Assembly (NCBI RefSeq): GCF_030294945.1
Contig: NZ_AP018448.1
Location: 4,030,001-4,094,000, forward strand
Length of the DNA stretch: 64,000 nucleotides
DNA from: Streptomyces graminofaciens
GTDB taxonomy: Bacteria; Actinomycetota; Actinomycetes; Streptomycetales; Streptomycetaceae
Direction: 5' to 3'
Part shown: positions 43,442-52,615 of the stretch, piece by piece
Numbering within the stretch: position 1 is the stretch's first letter
Layout of the letters: every line of letters starts with the position of its first letter
Program-made: the position numbers and the translations under genes
Notes under the pieces: model-generated
Told to the model about the DNA's origin: nothing
Databases searched by the model: none
Seen by the model: only the letters and a program-made list of their open reading frames with translations

Positions 43442-44256
43442 AGGTCGTACTGTTCTGCGGCGGCTATGGGCTGCGTATGCGCAACGGAACCTCCGACGAC
43501 GTGCCCAAGCCGATGGCGATGGTCGGCCCGCGGCCGCTGATCTGGCACGTCATGCGCTACTACGCGTACTTCGGGCACACGGAGTTCATCCTGTGCCTCG
43601 GGTACGGGGCCCACCACATCAAGGACTTCTTCCTCAACTACGAGGAGACGACGTCCAACGACTTCGTGCTGCGGGGCGGGCGGACCGAGCTGCTGTCCAC
43701 CGACATAGCCGACTGGACGATCACGTTCGCGCAGACGGGCATCGAGTCGCCGATCGGGGAGCGGCTGCGCCGGGTGCGGCACCACCTGGACGGCGACGAG
43801 ATGTTCCTCGCCAACTACGCCGACGTGCTCACCGACGCCCCGCTGCCGGAGATGATCGACCGGTTCGCCCGGCGCGACGCCGGCGCGTCGATGATGGTGG
43901 TGCCGCCGCAGTCCTCGTTCCACTGCGTTGACCTGGGCGATGACGGCCTGGTGGGGGGCATCACCGCGGTGAGCGACATGCCGCTGTGGGAGAACGGCGG
44001 CTACTTCGTGCTCCGCCAGGAGATCTTCGACCACATCCCGGAGGGCGGGGACCTGGTCGCCGACGGATGCGCCCAACTGGCCAAGCGGGGCCGGCTGGTG
44101 GCGCACCAGCACCGCGGCTTCTGGAAGCCGACCGACACCGTGAAGGAGCGGGCCGCGCTCGACGACGCCTACGCCCGGGGCGACCGCCCGTGGGCCGTGT
44201 GGGAACGGGACGGCGCGGCGACCGGCAGCAGGGACGGCTCCGGAGCGAGGGCGTGA
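43438..44256 (+). CDS. Sugar nucleotidyltransferase (glucose-1-phosphate cytidylyltransferase-like)
   Basis: The 272-residue nucleotidyltransferase begins VVLFCGGYGLRMRNGTSDDVPKPMAMVGPRPL, the variant signature of the RfbF branch; EMFLANYADVLTD carries the metal-binding Asp. It activates a sugar phosphate, probably as CDP-, UDP- or dTDP-sugar, feeding the following modifying enzymes. It overlaps the methyltransferase stop by 4 bp. The base specificity cannot be told from sequence alone. The Cys-Gly-Gly-Tyr variant of the usual AGGxGTR loop is notable. Confidence 0.85.
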   Translation: MKVVLFCGGYGLRMRNGTSDDVPKPMAMVGPRPLIWHVMRYYAYFGHTEFILCLGYGAHHIKDFFLNYEETTSNDFVLRGGRTELLSTDIADWTITFAQTGIESPIGERLRRVRHHLDGDEMFLANYADVLTDAPLPEMIDRFARRDAGASMMVVPPQSSFHCVDLGDDGLVGGITAVSDMPLWENGGYFVLRQEIFDHIPEGGDLVADGCAQLAKRGRLVAHQHRGFWKPTDTVKERAALDDAYARGDRPWAVWERDGAATGSRDGSGARA

Positions 44257-44900
44257 TCCGGCTCGGGGCCGGGCGCCTGGACCGGATAGTCGCGGTGGGC
44301 GCGCACTGCGACGACATCGCCATCGGCGCCGGCGGCACGCTGCTGACGCTGTGCCTCGCACGGCCGGGCATCCGCGTCGACGCGCTGGTGCTCTCCGGCG
44401 GTGGCAGCGAGCGGGAGCAGGAGGAACAGGCCGCGCTCACCGCCTTCTGCCCGGGCGCCGACCTGCGGCTGACCGTGCACAAGCTGCCGGACGGCCGGCT
44501 GCCGGCGCACTGGGACGAGGCCAAGGCCGCGGTCGAGGAGCTGCGCGCGCAGACCGAGCCGGATCTCGTACTGGCCCCGCGCACCGAGGACGCCCACCAG
44601 GATCACCGCGGCCTGGCGAAGCTGATGACCACCGCGTTCCGCGACCACCTCGTACTCGGCTACGAGATCGTCAAGTGGGACGGCGATCTCGGCCGTCCGT
44701 CGGCGTACCAGCCGCTGTCGCCGGAGATCGCCGAACAGAAGGTGCGGCTGCTGCAGGAGCACTACCCCTCGCAGCGGCACCGGCCCTGGTACGACCGGGA
44801 GGCCTTCCTCGGCCTTGCACGAATCCGCGGCATCGAATGCCACGCGCGATACGCCGAGGCGTTCGCCGCCACCAAACTCACGCTCGACCTGGGGGAATGA
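44253..44900 (+). CDS. PIG-L/LmbE-family deacetylase
   Basis: The 215-residue protein has the zinc-binding motif VAVGAHCDDIAIGAGGT (the AHxDD core) and EDAHQDHRGLAKL with a further His. The family removes acetyl groups from N-acetyl sugars. Its position between a nucleotidyltransferase and an SDR suggests de-N-acetylation of a sugar intermediate, exposing an amine. GTG 44253 overlaps the previous stop. Acetyl removal from another acyl amide cannot be excluded. Confidence 0.87.
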   Translation: MIRLGAGRLDRIVAVGAHCDDIAIGAGGTLLTLCLARPGIRVDALVLSGGGSEREQEEQAALTAFCPGADLRLTVHKLPDGRLPAHWDEAKAAVEELRAQTEPDLVLAPRTEDAHQDHRGLAKLMTTAFRDHLVLGYEIVKWDGDLGRPSAYQPLSPEIAEQKVRLLQEHYPSQRHRPWYDREAFLGLARIRGIECHARYAEAFAATKLTLDLGE

Positions 44901-44903
44901 ACC

Positions 44904-45929
44904 TTGCGCGTACTACTGACCGGACACCAGGGCTACTTGGGCACCGTGATGGCCCCGGTCCTCGCGGCCGCCGGGCACGAGGTCGTCGGCCTCGACGCCG
45001 GGCTGTTCGCCGACTGCGTCCTCGGCCCGTCTCCCGCCGACCCGCAGGGGCACCGGGTGGACCTGCGCGACGTCACGGCCGACCACGTGGCCGGGGTGGA
45101 CGCCGTGATCCACCTGGCCGCCCTGTCCAACGACCCCCTGGGATCGCTGGCGCCGGACCTCACCTACGACATCAACCACCACGCCTCCGTACGGCTGGCC
45201 CGACTGGCCCACGACGCCGGAGTGCGGCGCTTCCTGTACGCGTCGACCTGCTCGGTCTACGGCGCCGCAGGCGGGGACGACCTGGTGGCCGAGGACGCCC
45301 CGCTGCGCCCGGTGACGCCGTACGCGGAGTCCAAGGTGCGGGTGGAGGACGACCTGCACGCGCTGGCCGACGGCGACTTCAGCCCGGTGTTCATGCGCAA
45401 CGCCACCGCGTTCGGCTACTCACCCCGGCTGCGCGCCGACATCGTGCTGAACAGCCTGGTGGGCCACGCGATCCTGTCCGGCGAGGTGCTGGTGCTCTCC
45501 GACGGCACCCCCTGGCGCCCGCTGGTGCACGCCGCCGACATCGCACGGGCCTTCGCGGCCGCGCTGGTCGCGCCGCGGGAAGCGGTGCACGACCGGGCGT
45601 TCAACATCGGCAGCGAGATCAACAACGTCACGGTCGCCGAGATCGCCGAGCAGGTCGCCGAGGCGGTGTCCGGCTCGAAGGTGGTGATCACCGGGGAGAC
45701 CGGGGCCGATCCGCGGTCCTACCGGGTGGACTTCGCCCGGTTCCGCGCCGCGATCCCCGGCTTCGACTGCGAGTGGACGGTGAAGCAGGGCGCGCTCGAA
45801 CTCGCCGACGCCTACCGGAAACACGGGCTGACCCGGGAGGACTTCGAGCGACGCTTCACCCGGCTCGCCGTGCTGCGCGCGGCGTCCGACGCCGGCGCCG
45901 TCGACGACACCCTGCGGTGGCGCCGATGA
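44904..45929 (+). CDS. NAD-dependent sugar epimerase/dehydratase (extended SDR)
   Basis: The 341-residue protein has the Rossmann motif VLLTGHQGYLGTVMAPVL and the catalytic Tyr-x3-Lys in TPYAESKVRVEDD after YASTCSVYGAAG. It modifies an activated sugar, for example by 4-keto formation, epimerisation or reduction. TTG 44904 starts three bases after the deacetylase stop and matches the family start. It closely follows the deacetylase and overlaps the DUF4910-like gene by 4 bp. Confidence 0.87.
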   Translation: MRVLLTGHQGYLGTVMAPVLAAAGHEVVGLDAGLFADCVLGPSPADPQGHRVDLRDVTADHVAGVDAVIHLAALSNDPLGSLAPDLTYDINHHASVRLARLAHDAGVRRFLYASTCSVYGAAGGDDLVAEDAPLRPVTPYAESKVRVEDDLHALADGDFSPVFMRNATAFGYSPRLRADIVLNSLVGHAILSGEVLVLSDGTPWRPLVHAADIARAFAAALVAPREAVHDRAFNIGSEINNVTVAEIAEQVAEAVSGSKVVITGETGADPRSYRVDFARFRAAIPGFDCEWTVKQGALELADAYRKHGLTREDFERRFTRLAVLRAASDAGAVDDTLRWRR

Positions 45930-47200
45930 CCGCGGCCGGCGAGGAGATGCACGCGCTGGTGGAGCGGCTGTACCCGCTGTGCCGGAGCATCACCGGCGAC
46001 GGTGTGCGCGCCACCCTGGAGATCGTCGGCGAGTACGTCCCGCTGCAGGTGCACGAGGTGCCGACCGGGACTCAGGTGCTCGACTGGACGGTGCCGCAGG
46101 AGTGGAACATCCGGGACGCGTACATCGCCGACGCCGCCGGAAACCGGGTCGTCGACTTCGCCGCGTCCAGCCTGCATGTGCTCGGCTACAGCGTGCCGGT
46201 GTCGGCGACCATGCCGCTGGCGGAGCTGCGCGGACATCTGCACACCCTGCCGGACCACCCGTCCTGGGTGCCGTACCGAACCAGCTACTACAAGCCGGAG
46301 TGGGGGTTCTGCCTGGCCCAGGAGACCCTGGACGCGCTGCCGGACGGCGAGTACGAGGTGCGTATCGACTCCACCCTCGCCGACGGCCATCTCACCTACG
46401 CCGAGCACGTGGTCCCCGGGCAGATCGCCGACGAGGTGATCGTCTCCTGCCACGTCTGCCACCCGTCGCTGGCCAACGACAACCTGGCCGGGATCGCGGT
46501 GGCGACGTTCCTGGCCCGGTCGCTGGCGGAGCGGACGCCGTACTACACCTACCGGTTCATCTTCGCGCCCGGCACCATCGGCGCGATCACCTGGCTGGCC
46601 CGCAACGCGGAGCGGGTGGACCGGGTCAAGCACGGGCTGGTGCTGGCCTGCGCCGGCGACCCGGGTCAACTGACGTACAAGCAGAGCAGGCGCGGCGACG
46701 CGGAGATCGACCGGGTGATGCGGCACGTGCTGGCCGCCTCCGAACGCCCGCACAGCGTCGCCGAGTTCACTCCGTACGGCTACGACGAGCGGCAGTACTG
46801 CTCCCCCGGGTTCGATCTCGGCGTGGGCTCGCTCAGCCGGACCCCGTACGCCGGCTACCCCGAGTACCACACCTCGGCGGACAACCCGGACTTCGTCTCC
46901 CCGGAGGCGATGGCGGACACGCTCGCCGTCTGCCGCGAGGCGTTCGCCGTCCTCGACCGCAACCGGCGGTACGTCAACCTCAGCCCCTACGGCGAACCAC
47001 AGCTGGGCCGGCGCGGGTTGTACGACGCACTCGGCGGCCGCAGCGACACCAAGCAGGCCCAGATGGCCATGCTCTGGGTGCTCAGCCTGTCCGACGGCGA
47101 GCACAGTCTGCTGGACGTCACCGAGCGGTCCGGGCTGCCGTTCGACACCGTCGCCGCCGCGGCCGGCGCCCTGCACGGCGCCGGGCTGATCAAGGTATGA
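45926..47200 (+). CDS. M28-like metalloprotein of the DUF4910 family with C-terminal winged helix
   Basis: The 424-residue protein resembles the DUF2172/DUF4910 family: an aminopeptidase-like fold with an inserted domain, ending in a winged helix (QMAMLWVLSLSDGEHSLLDV). The metal-site region is SCHVCHPSLANDNLAGIAV; EYHTSADNPDFVSPEAM supplies further His and Asp. These proteins are recurrent in glycan clusters yet have no established reaction. It may hydrolyse an amide on a sugar or peptide-modified glycan. It is fused in operon logic to the methyltransferase, nucleotidyltransferase, deacetylase and SDR genes. Confidence 0.82.
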   Translation: MTAAGEEMHALVERLYPLCRSITGDGVRATLEIVGEYVPLQVHEVPTGTQVLDWTVPQEWNIRDAYIADAAGNRVVDFAASSLHVLGYSVPVSATMPLAELRGHLHTLPDHPSWVPYRTSYYKPEWGFCLAQETLDALPDGEYEVRIDSTLADGHLTYAEHVVPGQIADEVIVSCHVCHPSLANDNLAGIAVATFLARSLAERTPYYTYRFIFAPGTIGAITWLARNAERVDRVKHGLVLACAGDPGQLTYKQSRRGDAEIDRVMRHVLAASERPHSVAEFTPYGYDERQYCSPGFDLGVGSLSRTPYAGYPEYHTSADNPDFVSPEAMADTLAVCREAFAVLDRNRRYVNLSPYGEPQLGRRGLYDALGGRSDTKQAQMAMLWVLSLSDGEHSLLDVTERSGLPFDTVAAAAGALHGAGLIKV

Positions 47201-48495
47201 CGCCGATGACCACCGGCGAGAAGAAGACGACGGCACCGGCCGGATCCGCCCGGCGGGCCTTCGTCGGCCGGCTGTCCTGGGGACTGGCCGACCAGGCGGC
47301 CTCCAGCATCAGCAACTTCGCGGTGGGCATCTACGTGGCGCGATCGCTGGGGGTGACCGCCTTCGGCGTGTTCAGCCTGGCCTGGGTGACCTACGGCGTG
47401 GTGCTCAGCGTCTCCCGCGGCCTGGCCACCGACCCGCTCGTGGTGCGCTTCAGCGGCGTGTCGGACACCTCCTGGCGCGGGGCGGTGGCCCGGTCGTCGG
47501 GTACCGCGCTCGGCGTCGGTGCCGCCATCGGCGCGGTGTGTCTGGTGGCCGGACCGGCTGTCGGCGGCCGCGTGGGGTCCGCGTTCGCCTGCCTCGGCGT
47601 CATGTTGCCGGGACTGCTGCTGCAGGACGCCTGGCGGTACTCGTTCTTCGCCGCAGGCGCCGGGCGCAAGGCGTTCGTCAACGACCTGGTGTGGGGCGTC
47701 GCACTCGTCCCGGCCCTGGTGGTGGCGGCCCGCGTGGGCAGCGTGGCCGCGTTCGTGCTCGCCTGGGGCGCGTCCGCCGCGGTGGCCGCGGTGTACGGCT
47801 GCTTCCAGTCCGGGATCAGGCCCCACCTGACCGGAGCGCGCGAGTGGGTTCGCGAGCACCGCGACCTCGGCTACCGGTACCTCGTCGAGAACACCAGCGT
47901 CAGCGGCGCGGGTCAGCTGCGGGCGTACGGGCTCGGCGCGATCGTCGGGGTCGGCGCGGTGGGTGTGGTCCGAGGCGCCGAGCTGCTGCTCGGCCCGTTC
48001 CTCGCCGTGCTGATGGGGCTGTCGCTGGTCACCGTCGCGGAGGCGTCACGGATGCTGCGGCAGGCCCCGCACCGGCTGGGCAGGTTCTGCCTCCTGCTGG
48101 GCGGCGGGCAGGCAGCCGCCGCGCTGCTCTGGGGGATGGTGCTGCTGATGATGCCGGGCCGGGCGGGCGAGCTCGTGCTCGGCGACGTCTGGCACTCCTC
48201 CTCGGAGCTCATCGTGCCGGCCACGCTCAGCGTCGCGGGCGCCGGTCTCGGCAGCGGCGCTGCGGCCGGGCTGCGCGCGCTCGGCGCGGCCCGGCTCAGC
48301 CTGCGCTGCCAGCTGTTCGCCTCCGCCTGCTATGCCGGCGGCGGGATCGGCGGAGCGGTCGTCGGCGGCACTATCGGCTCGGCCTGGGGCGTCGCCGCCG
48401 CGTCCGCCTGCGGCTCGGCCGTGTGGTGGCTGCAGCTGCGGTCCGCCCTGCGCGAGCACCACCGCACCCCCCTTCGCGAAGAGAGGACACCATGA
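47197..48495 (+). CDS. Wzx-like polysaccharide flippase
   Basis: The 432-residue protein has about twelve membrane segments, typical of the MOP flippase group: SWGLADQAASSISNFAVGIYVARSLGVTAFGVFSLAW at the N-terminus and repeated Gly/Ala-rich helices. It should move the lipid-linked repeat unit across the membrane for the Wzy polymerase at 39715. ATG 47197 overlaps the previous stop and a second ATG lies four codons downstream. Confidence 0.85.
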   Translation: MTPMTTGEKKTTAPAGSARRAFVGRLSWGLADQAASSISNFAVGIYVARSLGVTAFGVFSLAWVTYGVVLSVSRGLATDPLVVRFSGVSDTSWRGAVARSSGTALGVGAAIGAVCLVAGPAVGGRVGSAFACLGVMLPGLLLQDAWRYSFFAAGAGRKAFVNDLVWGVALVPALVVAARVGSVAAFVLAWGASAAVAAVYGCFQSGIRPHLTGAREWVREHRDLGYRYLVENTSVSGAGQLRAYGLGAIVGVGAVGVVRGAELLLGPFLAVLMGLSLVTVAEASRMLRQAPHRLGRFCLLLGGGQAAAALLWGMVLLMMPGRAGELVLGDVWHSSSELIVPATLSVAGAGLGSGAAAGLRALGAARLSLRCQLFASACYAGGGIGGAVVGGTIGSAWGVAAASACGSAVWWLQLRSALREHHRTPLREERTP

Positions 48496-49439
48496 CCGCC
48501 CTTCCCCGGTTGAGCATCGGCCTGCCCGTGTACAACGGCGAGGAGTACCTCGCCGAGGCGCTCGACGCCCTGCTCGGCCAGACCTACGAGGACTTCGAGC
48601 TGGTCATCTCCGACAACGCCTCGACCGACGGCACCCGGGACATCTGCCGCAAGTACGCCGCGCGGGACTCGCGTATCCGCTACATCCGGCTGCCCCGGAA
48701 CATCGGCGCCGCGCCCAACCACAATTACGTGTTCACCGAATGCCGCGGCGAGCTGTTCAAGTGGGCCTCGCACGACGACCTGTACGCCCGGGACCTGCTG
48801 CTGCGCTGCGTTCAGGCGCTGGACGAGCGGCCGGACGTGATCCTCGCGCACAGCGGCCAGGCGGTCATCGACGGCGACGGCCAGGTGAAGGTCCCGTACG
48901 AGTACGGGCTCGCCACCGACTCGCCGCACGCGCCGGAGCGCTTCCGCAGCCTGCTGTTCGAGCCCGGTGGCGACGACTTCTACGGGGTGATGCGGGCCGA
49001 CGTGCTGCGCCGGGTGAAGCCGCACGACAGCTACCACCACGCGGACCGCACGTTCGTCGCCGAGATCACCCTGCACGGGCCCTTCCACCAGGTGCCGGAG
49101 CTGCTGTACTTCCGCCGCGACCACCCCACCCGCGCCGAGCGGGCCAACCCCGGCAAGCGCTCCCGATGCGTCAACCTGGACCCGCGCCGGGCGGGCCCGC
49201 TGCACCCGACGCCCCGGCTGCTCGCCGAGTACGTCTGGGGCTTCGTGACGGCGATCCGGCGGGCGCCGTTGTCCCCGGCCGACCGGCGCGCGTGCTACCG
49301 CCACCTGGCCGGGTGGATGACCAGCCGGGTCCGGCCGGGCGCCGGCGAGCGGGTCGAGGACCGCGCCCCGGTCGACCCGGGCCGGCTCACCGTCTCCGTC
49401 GACGCCCTCGTCGCCGGCCGTGAGGGGAGGCAGGCATGA
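48492..49439 (+). CDS. Glycosyltransferase family 2
   Basis: The 315-residue GT-A enzyme starts LSIGLPVYNGEEYLAEALDALL with LVISDNASTDGTRDIC. The metal-binding region KWASHDDLYA replaces the usual DxD, as in many GT2 enzymes of this group. It adds another sugar to the repeat unit. The start overlaps the flippase stop by 4 bp and the stop overlaps the pyruvyltransferase start. Confidence 0.9.
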   Translation: MTALPRLSIGLPVYNGEEYLAEALDALLGQTYEDFELVISDNASTDGTRDICRKYAARDSRIRYIRLPRNIGAAPNHNYVFTECRGELFKWASHDDLYARDLLLRCVQALDERPDVILAHSGQAVIDGDGQVKVPYEYGLATDSPHAPERFRSLLFEPGGDDFYGVMRADVLRRVKPHDSYHHADRTFVAEITLHGPFHQVPELLYFRRDHPTRAERANPGKRSRCVNLDPRRAGPLHPTPRLLAEYVWGFVTAIRRAPLSPADRRACYRHLAGWMTSRVRPGAGERVEDRAPVDPGRLTVSVDALVAGREGRQA

Positions 49440-50674
49440 CGTCCGCGGACGAATCTCCGGTGCGCGTCGGGCTGTTCGGCCTGCTCGGCTCCGGCAACGT
49501 CGGCAACGACGGGTCGCTCGAGGCCGTGCTCGGCTACCTCCGCGCCGAGCATCCGGACGCGGTCGTGGACGCGCTGTGCGGCGGACCCGAGGAGGTCACG
49601 GCCGGGTACGGGATCCCCGCGACGCGGCTGCACTGGTACCGCGGGGAGTACCGGACCGCGTCCCGTGCGGGCGCGATCGCGGCCAAGGGTCTGGGCAAAC
49701 TCGTCGACGTCGTCCGCACCGCCGCCTGGGCGCGCCGGCACGACGTGGTGATCGTGCCGGGCACGGGCGTACTGGAGACCACACTGCCGCTGCGGCCGTG
49801 GGGCTTCCCGTACTCGCTGTTCCTGCTCTGCGCGACCGGACGGTTGTTCGGCACCCGGGTCGCGCTCGTCAGCGTCGGCGCCGCCGCGATCGGCAACCGG
49901 CCGACCCGGGCTCTGACGCGCTGGTCGGCGCGGCTGGCCGCGTACCGGTCGTACCGCGACGCCATGTCCCGCGACGCGATGCGGGCGATGGGCGTGGACA
50001 CCGCGCGCGACGAGGTCTACACGGACCTCGTGTTCGCCCTGCCGACGCCGCCTACGAACGAGCCCCCGGGGCCGCCGGGCGTGGTCTGCGTCGGCGTCAT
50101 GGACTTCCACGGGAGCAACGACGAGCGCGCCCGGGCCGAGGAGATCCACCGGCGCTACCTCGACGGGACGACCCGTTTCGTCCGCGCGCTGGTCGAGGAC
50201 GGCAGACCGGTCCGGCTGCTCACCGGCGACGAGCTCGACCGGCCGGTGGCCGAGGCGATCCTCGACGCGGTGGACTCGCCGCTGGTCACCGCCGCCGAGA
50301 CGGCTTCGCTGGCCGACCTGATGAAGGAGATGGCGACTGCCGACAGCGTGGTGGCGACCCGGTACCACAACCTGGTCTGCGCGCTGAAGGTCGGCACGCC
50401 GACGCTCGCACTCAGCTACTCGGCGAAGAGCGACACGCTCATGGCCGAGATGGGGCTGGGCGCGTACTGCCACCCGGCCCGCGCGGTCGACACCGCCCGA
50501 CTACTCGAGCAGTTCCGCGAACTGGAGCGGCGGTCGGCGGAGGTTCGGCGGACCCTCTCCGAGCGGAATCTGGTCGTCGCCCGGCGCGTCCAGCACCAGT
50601 TCGCCGCCTTGACCGCGGCCCTGTTCCCGGCGGCCGATCACGCCCGAGCCCACGCCCGTCAGGAGACTCCATGA
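49436..50674 (+). CDS. Polysaccharide pyruvyl transferase family protein
   Basis: The 412-residue protein has the family N-terminus VGLFGLLGSGNVGNDGSLEAVL and the C-terminal DSVVATRYHNLVCALKVGTPTLALSYSAK. Members add ketal-linked pyruvate from phosphoenolpyruvate to a sugar, giving an acidic surface polymer. Some relatives act on other acceptors. It sits in the tailoring part of the operon and overlaps both neighbours by 4 bp. Confidence 0.88.
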   Translation: MTSADESPVRVGLFGLLGSGNVGNDGSLEAVLGYLRAEHPDAVVDALCGGPEEVTAGYGIPATRLHWYRGEYRTASRAGAIAAKGLGKLVDVVRTAAWARRHDVVIVPGTGVLETTLPLRPWGFPYSLFLLCATGRLFGTRVALVSVGAAAIGNRPTRALTRWSARLAAYRSYRDAMSRDAMRAMGVDTARDEVYTDLVFALPTPPTNEPPGPPGVVCVGVMDFHGSNDERARAEEIHRRYLDGTTRFVRALVEDGRPVRLLTGDELDRPVAEAILDAVDSPLVTAAETASLADLMKEMATADSVVATRYHNLVCALKVGTPTLALSYSAKSDTLMAEMGLGAYCHPARAVDTARLLEQFRELERRSAEVRRTLSERNLVVARRVQHQFAALTAALFPAADHARAHARQETP

Positions 50675-51222
50675 AAGCGACCGAAGTCCCGGCGATCGCC
50701 GGCGCGTACCTGTTCGAGCCGACGCCGTACGCCGACGAGCGCGGCTTCTTCTGCCGCACCTTCGACGCCGACGTGGTGCGCTCGGTGGGCCTCGACCCGG
50801 ACTCCTTCGTCCAGGACAGCCTGTCCCGCTCGGTCCGGGGCGTGCTGCGCGGCCTGCACCTGCGCTCCGGCGCCGGCGAGGCCAAGCTGGTGCGGTGCTC
50901 GTACGGGAAGATCTTCGACGTCGTCGTGGACCTGCGGCCCGACTCGCCGACCTACCGCAACCGGGCCTTCTTCGAACTGTCCGACGAGACGCAGACGACC
51001 CTGTACATCCCGGCGGGGTGCGCGCACGGCTTCCAGGCGCTCACCGATACCGCCGACACCTCGTACCGGATCGACCGCCCGCACGATCCGGCCGAGGACG
51101 TGACGATCGCCTTCGACGACCCGGAGCTCGCCATCCCCTGGCCGCTGCCGGTCACATCGATGTCCCAGCGGGACCGGGAGGCGCCGAGCCTCGCCTATGT
51201 CCTGAAGCAAGCAGAGAGTTGA
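50671..51222 (+). CDS. rfbC: dTDP-4-dehydrorhamnose 3,5-epimerase-like (RmlC) cupin
   Basis: The 183-residue cupin has EPTPYADERGFFCRTFD, RSVRGVLRGLHLR with the catalytic His, and YIPAGCAHGFQALTDTADTSYR with the second-site residues. It epimerises 4-keto-6-deoxy sugar nucleotides at C3 and/or C5. No rmlA, rmlB or rmlD is encoded in the window. It may act on the intermediate made by the SDR or share housekeeping dTDP-4-keto-6-deoxyglucose. Confidence 0.9.
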   Translation: MKATEVPAIAGAYLFEPTPYADERGFFCRTFDADVVRSVGLDPDSFVQDSLSRSVRGVLRGLHLRSGAGEAKLVRCSYGKIFDVVVDLRPDSPTYRNRAFFELSDETQTTLYIPAGCAHGFQALTDTADTSYRIDRPHDPAEDVTIAFDDPELAIPWPLPVTSMSQRDREAPSLAYVLKQAES

Positions 51223-51229
51223 GGTCGGC

Positions 51230-52573
51230 GTGGACACCGAAGACACCGCAGACACCGGAGAGCTGCTCCTGCCCCGGTCGCGGGCGGCGAACGAGCGGCT
51301 GCACGCCCTGATCCCCGGGGGCGCGCACACGTACGCCAAGGGTGACGACCAGTACCCCGAGAACCTGGCCCCGGTCATCAGCCACGGCAGCGGCGCCCAC
51401 GTGTGGGACATCGACGGCAACCGCTACATCGAGTACGGCTCCGGCCTGCGGTCGGTCAGCCTCGGCCACGCCCACCCCCGCGTGACCGAGGCGGTGCGAC
51501 GGGAACTCGACCGCGGCAGCAACTTCGTCCGGCCGTCCATCGTGGAGGTCGAAGCCGCGGAACGCTTCCTGGCCACGGTGCCGACCGCCGAGATGGTGAA
51601 GTTCGCGAAGAACGGCTCCGACGCCACCACCGCCGCGGTGCGCCTCGCCCGCGCCGCCACCGGGCGCTCGCGGGTGGCCCTCTGCGCCGACCATCCGTTC
51701 TTCTCCACCGACGACTGGTTCATCGGCACCACGCCGATGTCCGCCGGCATCCCGGCGGCCACCAACGAGCTCACCGTGGCGTTCCCCTACGGGGACCTGG
51801 CCGCCACGGAGGAGCTGCTCACCCGGTACCAGGACGAGGTCGCCTGCCTGATCCTCGAACCCGCCACCCACACCGAGCCGCCGCCCGGGTACCTATCCGG
51901 CCTGCGCGAGCTGGCCGACCGGCACGGCTGCGTACTGATCTTCGACGAGATGATCACCGGCTTCCGCTGGTCCGAGGCGGGCGCCCAGGGCCTGTACGGC
52001 GTCGTCCCCGACCTCTCCACGTTCGGCAAGGCGCTGGGCAACGGGTTCGCCGTCTCCGCGCTGGCGGGGCGCCGCGATCTGATGGAGCTGGGCGGGCTGC
52101 GTCACTCCGGCGACCGGGTGTTCCTGCTGTCCACCACGCACGGTGCGGAAACGCACTCGCTGGCGGCCGCGATGGCCGTGCAGACCACCTACGTCGAAGA
52201 AGGCGTCACCGCGCGGCTGCACGCCCTCGGCGAGCGGTTGGCCGCCGGTGTCCGCGAGGCCGCGGCCGGCATGGGCGTCGGCGACCACCTCGTCGTCCGG
52301 GGCCGGGCCAGCAACCTGGTCTTCGCCACCCTCGACGAGAACGGGCAGCCGTCGCAGCAGTACCGCACGCTGTTCCTGCGTCGGCTCCTCGCGGGCGGGG
52401 TGCTGGCCCCGTCGTTCGTGGTGAGCGGCGCGCTCAGCGACGCCGACATCGATCACACCGTCGACGTGGTGGCCCAGGCATGTGCGGTGTACCGGAAGGC
52501 GCTGGACGCCGCCGACCCCACCCCCTGGCTGGCCGGACGGCCGGTGAAGCCCGTGTTCCGCCGCTTGGCGTGA
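51230..52573 (+). CDS. Class III aminotransferase, glutamate-1-semialdehyde aminomutase-like
   Basis: The 447-residue PLP enzyme has the start PRSRAANERLHALIPGGAHTYAKG and VWDIDGNRYIEYGSGLRSVSLGHAHP. LIFDEMITGFRWSEAG and STFGKALGNGFAVSAL follow, the latter with the PLP lysine. It resembles glutamate-1-semialdehyde aminomutase but lies among sugar genes. Relatives in polysaccharide clusters may transaminate an aldehyde or keto group on a sugar-linked chain. It is the last gene of the polysaccharide operon; GTG 51230 lies seven bases after the preceding stop. Confidence 0.85.
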   Translation: MDTEDTADTGELLLPRSRAANERLHALIPGGAHTYAKGDDQYPENLAPVISHGSGAHVWDIDGNRYIEYGSGLRSVSLGHAHPRVTEAVRRELDRGSNFVRPSIVEVEAAERFLATVPTAEMVKFAKNGSDATTAAVRLARAATGRSRVALCADHPFFSTDDWFIGTTPMSAGIPAATNELTVAFPYGDLAATEELLTRYQDEVACLILEPATHTEPPPGYLSGLRELADRHGCVLIFDEMITGFRWSEAGAQGLYGVVPDLSTFGKALGNGFAVSALAGRRDLMELGGLRHSGDRVFLLSTTHGAETHSLAAAMAVQTTYVEEGVTARLHALGERLAAGVREAAAGMGVGDHLVVRGRASNLVFATLDENGQPSQQYRTLFLRRLLAGGVLAPSFVVSGALSDADIDHTVDVVAQACAVYRKALDAADPTPWLAGRPVKPVFRRLA

Positions 52574-52585
52574 CGTGGCGTGGCA

Positions 52586-52610
52586 TGACGTGACGTGACG
52601 TGACGTGACG
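52586..52610. repeat. TGACG microsatellite
   Basis: Five direct tandem copies of TGACG (52586-52610) follow a first copy that includes the stop codon of the aminotransferase (52571). The 42-bp convergent gap between the aminotransferase and the PAP2 gene consists almost entirely of this repeat. No hairpin terminator is seen. Confidence 0.9.
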
Positions 52611-52615
52611 TGAGG

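Noticed and set aside
51230..52573. Housekeeping hemL (glutamate-1-semialdehyde aminomutase)
   Set aside because: The family signature fits, but it is the last gene of a sugar operon and begins and ends unlike the primary enzyme, so a sugar-tailoring role is preferred.
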